Notes under the pieces: model-generated | The model's input: only the letters and a program-made list of their open reading frames with translations | Databases searched by the model: none | What the model was told of the DNA's origin: nothing | Made by a program: the position numbers and the translations under genes | Source: Caenorhabditis elegans | Lineage: Eukaryota; Nematoda; Chromadorea; Rhabditida; Rhabditidae | Assembly (NCBI RefSeq): GCF_000002985.6 | Contig: NC_003280.10 | Coordinates: 4,460,501-4,524,500 of the forward strand | Reading direction: 5' to 3' | Length of the DNA: 64,000 bases | In this document: one piece after another, positions 58,569 through 64,000 of the stretch | Layout of the letters: each line of letters opens with the position of its first letter | How positions within the stretch are numbered: position 1 is the first letter of the stretch

Positions 58569-61500
58569 ATGAACACGGAAACCTCAACTCAATCGGCGCC
58601 CAGTGACACCTACGACACCAGCATCTACTACAACTCGAGTCCACGTGTCACCGCAAATGACATCACCACACTGACAAGTTTCGCTGCGCCAGCTCCACAA
58701 GTTCTTGATTATGCCAATACGCAGTATGATATCTATAGGTGAGTGGATCTTAGATAGTTCTAGAGGAATGTTGGGGAGAAGCTCAAGCTCTCGTGGTTCG
58801 GGCTTCAAAAATTGGGAAATGACGAGTCACAGGCAGTAGAAACCTCGCGTGTACTTTTCAAACAATGAAGGGTTTATCTGCTACAATAAGTATATGTATT
58901 AAACCATAGTTCCAAAAAAAAAATAGACTCTTGTCTTACTTGCGGCATGCTAACTAGAAACCATCTAGAAAGTTACTACTCAAATTTCAAAAAAGCTCGT
59001 CAACAAAAATATAAGGGTATTACCCTGCCAAAAAAACTTTATCCTATCCTATAACCATAACTCTATGTACATACCACCACCTTGTCGTCTGTCACTAACT
59101 CCTTCCTATTGCTGACAAATAGGTTATAATGAGCACCAGATGAGGCTATTTGTTCTGTACAGGAGCCTGGCGGCTAGGCTTTTTGCATGCTATTGATTAA
59201 TAGGGGAATGCGGGGATGGAAAAATCGAAGTAGTAGGGAAAGGGGAGAAGAGAATTTATGAAATGGGTCATGGGAATAGTAAAGGGAGGGGGGTGTTTAC
59301 ATTGTGCAAACTTGGGCCTTTTAATCCATTTTAGTTTATTTCCTTTTTCTTTTCAATTCTTGAAAAATTCGTAGACTGGGTTAACCCGTTGTAAACATAA
59401 ATCGCTAATAGGAAACATTCTAATTTGAATTACTAGGATTGCAGTGTTTCAGAGAGAGATAAAACAAGAGTTATTTCAAGAAATGAAGAGATCTCAAAAA
59501 TGAATTTGTTCAAGTAACAAGAGTAAAAAGCAGCGTAAGCTTCAGAGAGGCGACCTCCGGAAGCGAAATGACGGGTGAAATGAACTGCTGGCACCTGATA
59601 TAGTTGCAGCAATTGCGCGCCAAACGCGCCGCAACTGACTTATCTCAGCTGCTCCTTGCGAGAGCACCAACTGTGCCGCCAACTGAAACAATTGTCGATT
59701 ACGCTGAGAGCATCCTCGGAACTCCCGAACACATCTTGTTCTTCGAGTAAAGCACTCCTTTTCCTGTATATTAGAAAAGTTTCCTAGGTATCTGTACATC
59801 AAAGCTCATAGGATACCGTAATCTTCTAGCCTCCATCAACGTCTTAACGGCAATTTGATGGATTGTTCAGAAGGTAGCTTCTCGGGAAGCAAGAGAGAGA
59901 GAGTGTGGAGATCAGAGAGAGTGTTAGAGAGGCGCGGGTGGATTCTTTTACAAAGCAGACGACTGCTGTCGGGAGGATACGGCAGCAGAGGTGAATGATA
60001 GATCTCACGTTTCCTCTTTCTCGACGGGGCTCACTCTCACCTTTGAAATTGATAGAGTCTCTTATAGGTGGGATTAGTAGAGCAGATAGCGGTAAACACA
60101 AGGGAGAGGTTACTTTAAAGGTACGCGCTCGTTTTCTTAGTGGGTCTCGCCACGATCACAGACAGAATGGGTACTACAAGGTGGCTAAGGGCACAGGACA
60201 TAGAAACTATTACATGGTTTCAATTAGAGCTCAAGAAGTTTGTGAAGCCATCGAAACAAGCCAACTCTACTATTTAGAAAATAATCTAAGGAATTGTGGC
60301 AGTTTTATGATTTTCTAGATTTTTTCTTTTTTGGATATCCCTTGAAATTTGAAATTTTCCCTCTGTCGCCAAACTTAGGCTTAAACCTACGCCTAAGCCT
60401 AAGCCTACTCCTGAGCCTATGTTGTACAAACTATTCTCCAATTTCCAGAAACCAGCCAGCTTACTACCTCCCGTCCTATGCTCCAACTGCACCTACCACT
60501 TTCTACTCGGATTTCGCCAATTTCAATGTGACCAGATCTCAAGATTTCGCATCAGTTCCAGCCGTGGCCAACTCGTCAGACGTGAAGCCAATCATTATCA
60601 AACAGGAAAAGAGCACACCAAATGCCACAGAGCTCATAATTCAGAGCCGAGTCGACAGTCAACATGAGGACACTACAACGTCTACTGCTGGCGGAGCCGG
60701 TGTCGGTGGACCGCGGAGAACCAAATGTGAGAGATTTTTAGAATTATTAGACCCTCAAATTTGCAGTCGTTCTTTCAGTGGACAGACGGAAGGCGGCAAC
60801 AATGCGTGAGAGACGGCGTCTTCGGAAAGTCAACGAAGCTTTTGAAGTTGTGAAGCAAAGAACGTGTCCGAATCCGAATCAACGTCTTCCTAAAGTCGAG
60901 ATTCTCAGATCAGCAATTGATTATATCAATAATCTAGAAAGAATGCTGCAACAAGCCGGAAAAATGACAAAGATTATGGAGCAGAACCAGCATTTGCAGA
61001 TGACACAGCAGATTAATGGAGCTCCACCTCACGATTATGTGGTTCGTTTTTTTTTTTCAAATATCGTTTAAACAATGATAATGTTTCCAGACTTCCTCTC
61101 ACTTTGCATCGAGCTCTTACAATCCAGAAAATATGTTTGACGATGATGATTTGACGGATTCGGACGACGATAGAGATCATCATAAGCTCGGGAACGGTGA
61201 GCTCCTTCTTAAAACTAAGTTAGTAGTTTCTATTTTTGTTTTTATTTTAGTGAAATTTGAAATGTTCCGTTTTCAATGTGAAAACGCGCTCCATGGCGTA
61301 TTTAAAACGCTCCGCCCCCGAACCATGGGTCTCGTTAGGTATTAGGGGGCAAAACCGGAAATTTAATCGTTGCCAATTGGCTATGGAGCGCGTTTGCACG
61401 TCGATTTCAAAATCGATTTTCTGCGTCCCAATAATAATATTTCTTGAAAACCCAATTCAATTTGCTAATTTCAGCGGTCGATCTGCGTCGGCGAAACTCT

Positions 61501-61937
61501 TTGGACAGATTGTCGCGGATCGTTGCGAGCATTCGTGAGTTTTTCCCCTATTACGGGAGTACAAAATTCTGAGAATGCGTACTGCGCAACATATTTGACG
61601 CGCAAAATATTTCGTATCGAAAACTACAGTAATTCGTTTATTGGCTACTGTGCGTGTTGATTTACGGGCATGAAAAAAAATCGAGCTCCGTAAATCGACA
61701 CAAGCGCTAGCTACAGTAGTCCCTTGACAAATTACTGTAGTTTTCGCTACGAAATATTTTGTGCAATACGCATTCTCATAGTCAGAATTTTGTGCTCCCC
61801 AAATATTTTACAAATATCTAATAAGCATTAAATTATTATTATTTATTTCAGCCAACGAGGAAGCAATGACCGACGAACAACTCCTCCAACCAGCAAATGA
61901 TGTGATTGATGGGGAGAAAAAACTTGAGATGCTCTGA
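58569..61937 (+). CDS. hlh-1: MyoD-family bHLH transcription factor (CeMyoD)
   Basis: HLH-1 is the nematode MyoD-family regulator of body-wall muscle. Six exons: 58569-58738, 60449-60726, 60779-61041, 61091-61196, 61475-61534 and 61852-61937 (about 320 aa). The bHLH domain fills exon 3: the basic region [20 protein letters not shown], then helix 1, the loop with [12 protein letters not shown], and helix 2 ([14 protein letters not shown]). The MyoD-signature basic residues are present. The N-terminus is Ser/Thr/Ala-rich, and an acidic [13 protein letters not shown] stretch is in exon 4. The TTTTCCAG acceptor three bases before the ATG fits SL1 trans-splicing. The exon 3 donor could be at 61039 or 61042, differing by one Val. 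Introns 1, 4 and 5 hold repeats, and intron 1 also holds an E-box cluster. Confidence 0.96.
59592..59694 (+). promoter_or_regulatory. E-box cluster in hlh-1 intron 1
   Basis: Seven CANNTG motifs lie within 103 bases: CACCTG at 59592, CAATTG at 59610, CAACTG at 59632, CAGCTG at 59646, CAACTG at 59668 and 59680, and CAATTG at 59689. A random sequence of this length would hold well under one. CACCTG and CAGCTG are the types MyoD-family dimers prefer, so an autoregulatory enhancer is an attractive inference. Confidence 0.55.
60373..60419. repeat. Interstitial telomere-like repeat in hlh-1 intron 1
   Basis: ACTTAGGCTTAAACCTACGC followed by CTAAGCCTAAGCC: one TTAGGC half and a longer GCCTAA half meet head to head. 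It ends 29 bases before the exon 2 acceptor. Confidence 0.75.
61279..61396. repeat. Palindromic repeat in hlh-1 intron 4
   Basis: AAAACGCGCTCCATGGC at the left is complementary to GCTATGGAGCGCGTTT at the right, with a CATGGGTCTCGTTAGG core. Same family as the repeat at 7457. Confidence 0.7.
61571..61787. repeat. Palindromic repeat in hlh-1 intron 5
   Basis: GAATGCGTACTGCGCAACAT at the left faces GTGCAATACGCATTCTCATA at the right, with CTACAGTAATTC and TGATTTACGGGC inside. Same family as the repeat at 8293. It occupies most of the intron. Confidence 0.75.
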
Positions 61938-61978
61938 ATAATTTGCTCAATTTTTAATTCATTTCACTTCCTTAATTA

Positions 61979-61984
61979 TTTATT
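61979..61984 (-). terminator. Poly(A) signal of the convergent 128-aa gene
   Basis: AATAAA on the minus strand, 128 bases past that gene's stop and only 42 bases from the hlh-1 stop, so the two 3' ends should overlap. Confidence 0.55.
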
Positions 61985-62111
61985 AAAATTGAATATTGAA
62001 TTCTTATAAAGTCAGAATAATCGAAAATTTGCGAAAATTCAAGTACAAATAAGCTTGCATAAAATAGGTTATTACAATAATTTTGGGTTAGGTTTTTGTG
62101 CGGGTAATATT

Positions 62112-62634
62112 CTAGAATTGCCTCTTCTTCAGCTGGCGCTCCAGATTTTGAATCTCGTATTCTATCATAGCGACCTTGTGGCACCTTTCTTGCTTTTCTG
62201 TAAATTAAAAATTAAATTTGGTTGAAAAATTTCCAGTTCCCTACCCAAGTCTTCGTTCTTCACTTTTTCCTTCCCAGTGTTGAGTGATAAGCTGGCACTG
62301 ATGTTGCAACTGAGCGATACTTCGGGGAACTTTTTGAGGCATCTGAAATTTAGAATATTGGAAAATAAAACAAAAAATTTTAATTACTTTGACACAAAGT
62401 TCACTCGACCGATTGCAGCACTGCAGACTCGATTTTTGATATCCGCGTTAGCCCAAAAACGAGAAATCGATGATCCCAAAAATGATGACGGCTGGGCAAT
62501 GCACCTCGACCAGATATTCAACAGTTTTCCCTGAAAAATTAATATTTTAATTTAAAATTCAACTAAGAACGCACCTTTTGCACATTTCCAGAAGATTTTT
62601 CCAGCGGTAGGCTAGATGGATTCGAGCTGTCCAT
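62112..62634 (-). CDS. Unrecognised 128-aa protein with C-terminal coiled coil
   Basis: Minus-strand exons 62634-62575, 62530-62388, 62342-62245 and 62197-62112 join in phase to give 128 aa. It starts MDSSNPSSLPLEKSSGNVQK, has a middle Ser-rich basic segment (SSFLGSSISRFWANADIKNR), and ends in a heptad-like helix (MIEYEIQNLERQLKKRQF). There is no signal peptide. The frame stays open upstream of the ATG to an acceptor ending at 62693 (TTTTTTTGCAG). The acceptor may receive a spliced leader. Alternatively, a tiny exon ATGCA ending near 62788 could extend the N-terminus to MQFFCSFATSAS. I recognise no family. The last exon in another frame is open for longer, but only the coiled-coil frame fits the splice phase. 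Confidence 0.7.
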
Positions 62635-63143
62635 CGTTTTGAACCATTTCAAGTTGAACTTTGAAGCTGATGTTGCGAAGGAACAGAAAAATCTGCAAAA
62701 AAATAAATAATTTTAATTGTTTAAAAAAAACAATAAAACTTGTCGTAAAATCAAATGCGGTGTCCGCAATTCTCACTGCATACCGTAGTCACAATCAAAA
62801 TCAGAAAAAGAATGAAACGGTAATCAAATAAATTAAGCAAATATTTAGAAACACATTTAAAACTTTAAAAAAAATTGGTTCTAAAAATAATAAAACTTAT
62901 TTTAAAATTAAATTTAAAATGTTCTTTTGCTTGAAAACCGCTAATTTCGACAAAAATAATTCAAGGCGCATCACTTTATCTTACTGCGCAGGTATCGACG
63001 CGAAGGATCTACAGTACCCTAGCCTCTAAAGATCTTTTAATTTCAATTTTTTTTGCTTTTTCTCCTGATTTTTCTCCTGATTTTTAACCGATTTTTTGTT
63101 AAATAAATTGAACATTTTCAGTTAATTTTCGTATATTGGTTAT
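62635..63143. other. Divergent promoter region
   Basis: About 510 bases lie between two head-to-head genes. It has a direct TTTTTCTCCTGATTTTTCTCCTGATTTTT-like doublet (about 63056-63083) and a GC-richer block near 62990-63030. A TTTTCAG acceptor ends at 63120, 23 bases before the plus-strand ATG. Confidence 0.45.
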
Positions 63144-63953
63144 ATGTCGAGTCAGCAGCAAGAATCGGAGGCGTCCGGCTACAACACGTCGGCTTCCAGT
63201 GAGGTATTTTATCATATTTCTAAAAATGAATATAAATTAATTATTATTGCAGTTTGGAAGTCTCGAAGACTCGCACCAATTTGTGAGCCCAGTCACCAGA
63301 CACGCGTCGAAAAGAAGAGCCGTTGAAAATGTAGTTTTTTTCTGAAAAAACCGTGAATTTAATTTTTTGTTAATTTTAGGTGGATCACTTGGACGAGTTG
63401 ATGAAATCATCGATGGTTTTGTCGCCAGAAAAGCGACTCCGTTTGAATACATCAAACGACTCGAATCTTGTGAGAAACACGGCTAGATCGCCTGATTCTT
63501 CTATGAATGGAAGGCCTCAAACAAGACGATCGACCTCCAGTGACATTGAAATTTCTCCACGTGTTCGCGCAATGCGCTCGACTTCCGGAAGCTCAATGGA
63601 TCTTGTCAGAACCGTCTCCTCGTTCTGCACCGATTCCATTTCCCCGAAATTCTTCACAAATCACGGATCGACGACAAGAAAACGCACAGAGAATGGATCA
63701 ATTTATTCAAGACACCGTCTCGGAGCCACATTTTCTCCATTGGTTGCCGGCGCGAAAAGAAAGATGGCAACGCCATCGCAAAGTCTTAAAAGACAAGAGA
63801 AACGTATGTTTTATCTATTTGGCTAATTGTTTTATCGTTTTTAAAAAAGTAATTTCAGAATCGCCATTGGAATCGAGACACGGCGGACTTCGCAGCCGAG
63901 GCACTCCACAGAGGAAACTTTTGCTCTGCGATCGTCTGAAGGTGCTGAACTAA
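63144..63953 (+). CDS. Unrecognised 218-aa Ser/Thr-rich basic protein
   Basis: Exons 63144-63203, 63253-63330, 63380-63803 and 63859-63953 join in phase to give 218 aa, complete within the window. It starts MSSQQQESEASGYNTSASSE, contains VDHLDELMKSSMVLSPEKRL, and then a long Ser/Thr/Arg-rich region. That region has several SP and RxxS sites (ARSPDSS, EISPRVRAMRSTSGSS, DSISPKFF). The end is basic (GAKRKMATPSQSLKRQEKR and RGTPQRKLLLCDRLKVLN). The composition suggests a disordered, phosphorylated nuclear protein, but no family is recognised. The acceptor of exon 3 (TTAATTTTAG) is less typical than the others. Confidence 0.75.
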
Positions 63954-64000
63954 AGCGCTCACAATTTCCCACATCTCACATTCCTGAAACATGCCCGCTA

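Noticed and set aside
61972..62184. Longer frame through the last exon of the 128-aa gene
   Set aside because: It would need a different phase at the 62245/62197 junction. The frame that fits all four exons ends earlier, in a coiled coil.
1..64000. CRISPR arrays, operons of bacterial type, phage or defence systems
   Set aside because: The sequence is a nematode genome with spliced genes. I saw no regularly spaced array or prokaryotic gene cluster.

Overview
The window is nematode nuclear DNA, almost certainly Caenorhabditis elegans chromosome II or a very close relative. This is inferred from AT-rich sequence, short introns with TTTCAG-type acceptors, trans-splice-like acceptors just 5' of start codons, interstitial TTAGGC repeats, a mariner with TA target sites, and four genes I recognise: vps-18, camt-1, cyp-23A1 and hlh-1 (CeMyoD). 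Exon joins are my own reconstruction from reading frame, GT/AG sites and phase, without transcript data.

Region 1 (1-12.8 kb, all +) holds vps-18, the HOPS/CORVET subunit with a C-terminal RING. It is followed by a gene whose exons read continuously from a METTL23-type methyltransferase into an N-acetylglucosamine kinase (NAGK). A second NAGK-like gene follows that has lost its nucleotide-binding signatures. Region 2 (12.8-27.3 kb) is repeat-rich. It contains palindromic repeats, a full-length but dead mariner, a secreted Cys-rich GPI-anchor-type protein gene (+), a three-exon gene for a 77-residue protein (-), and long tracts of a CCTGCCTACCTAC-type repeat. Region 3 (27.3-47.4 kb, genes all -) holds an unrecognised 233-aa protein, a small secreted ShKT-domain protein, and camt-1 in 17 coding exons. 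One camt-1 intron of about 7.3 kb carries a tRNA-derived SINE-like element, a 1.39-kb foldback element and a G13 tract. Region 4 (48.5-55.5 kb, +) holds a short orphan gene between two direct repeats, then cyp-23A1. Region 5 (55.5-64 kb) holds hlh-1 (+), with an E-box cluster in its first intron. A convergent 128-aa coiled-coil protein gene (-) follows, and divergent from it an S/T-rich basic protein gene (+).

I see no operon-like functional system of the microbial kind. The most unusual items are the methyltransferase-NAGK fused frame and its neighbouring pseudokinase-like NAGK paralogue. Next come the small multi-exon genes with no recognised family, and the dense set of palindromic elements that supply intron sequence, in one case apparently a splice donor.
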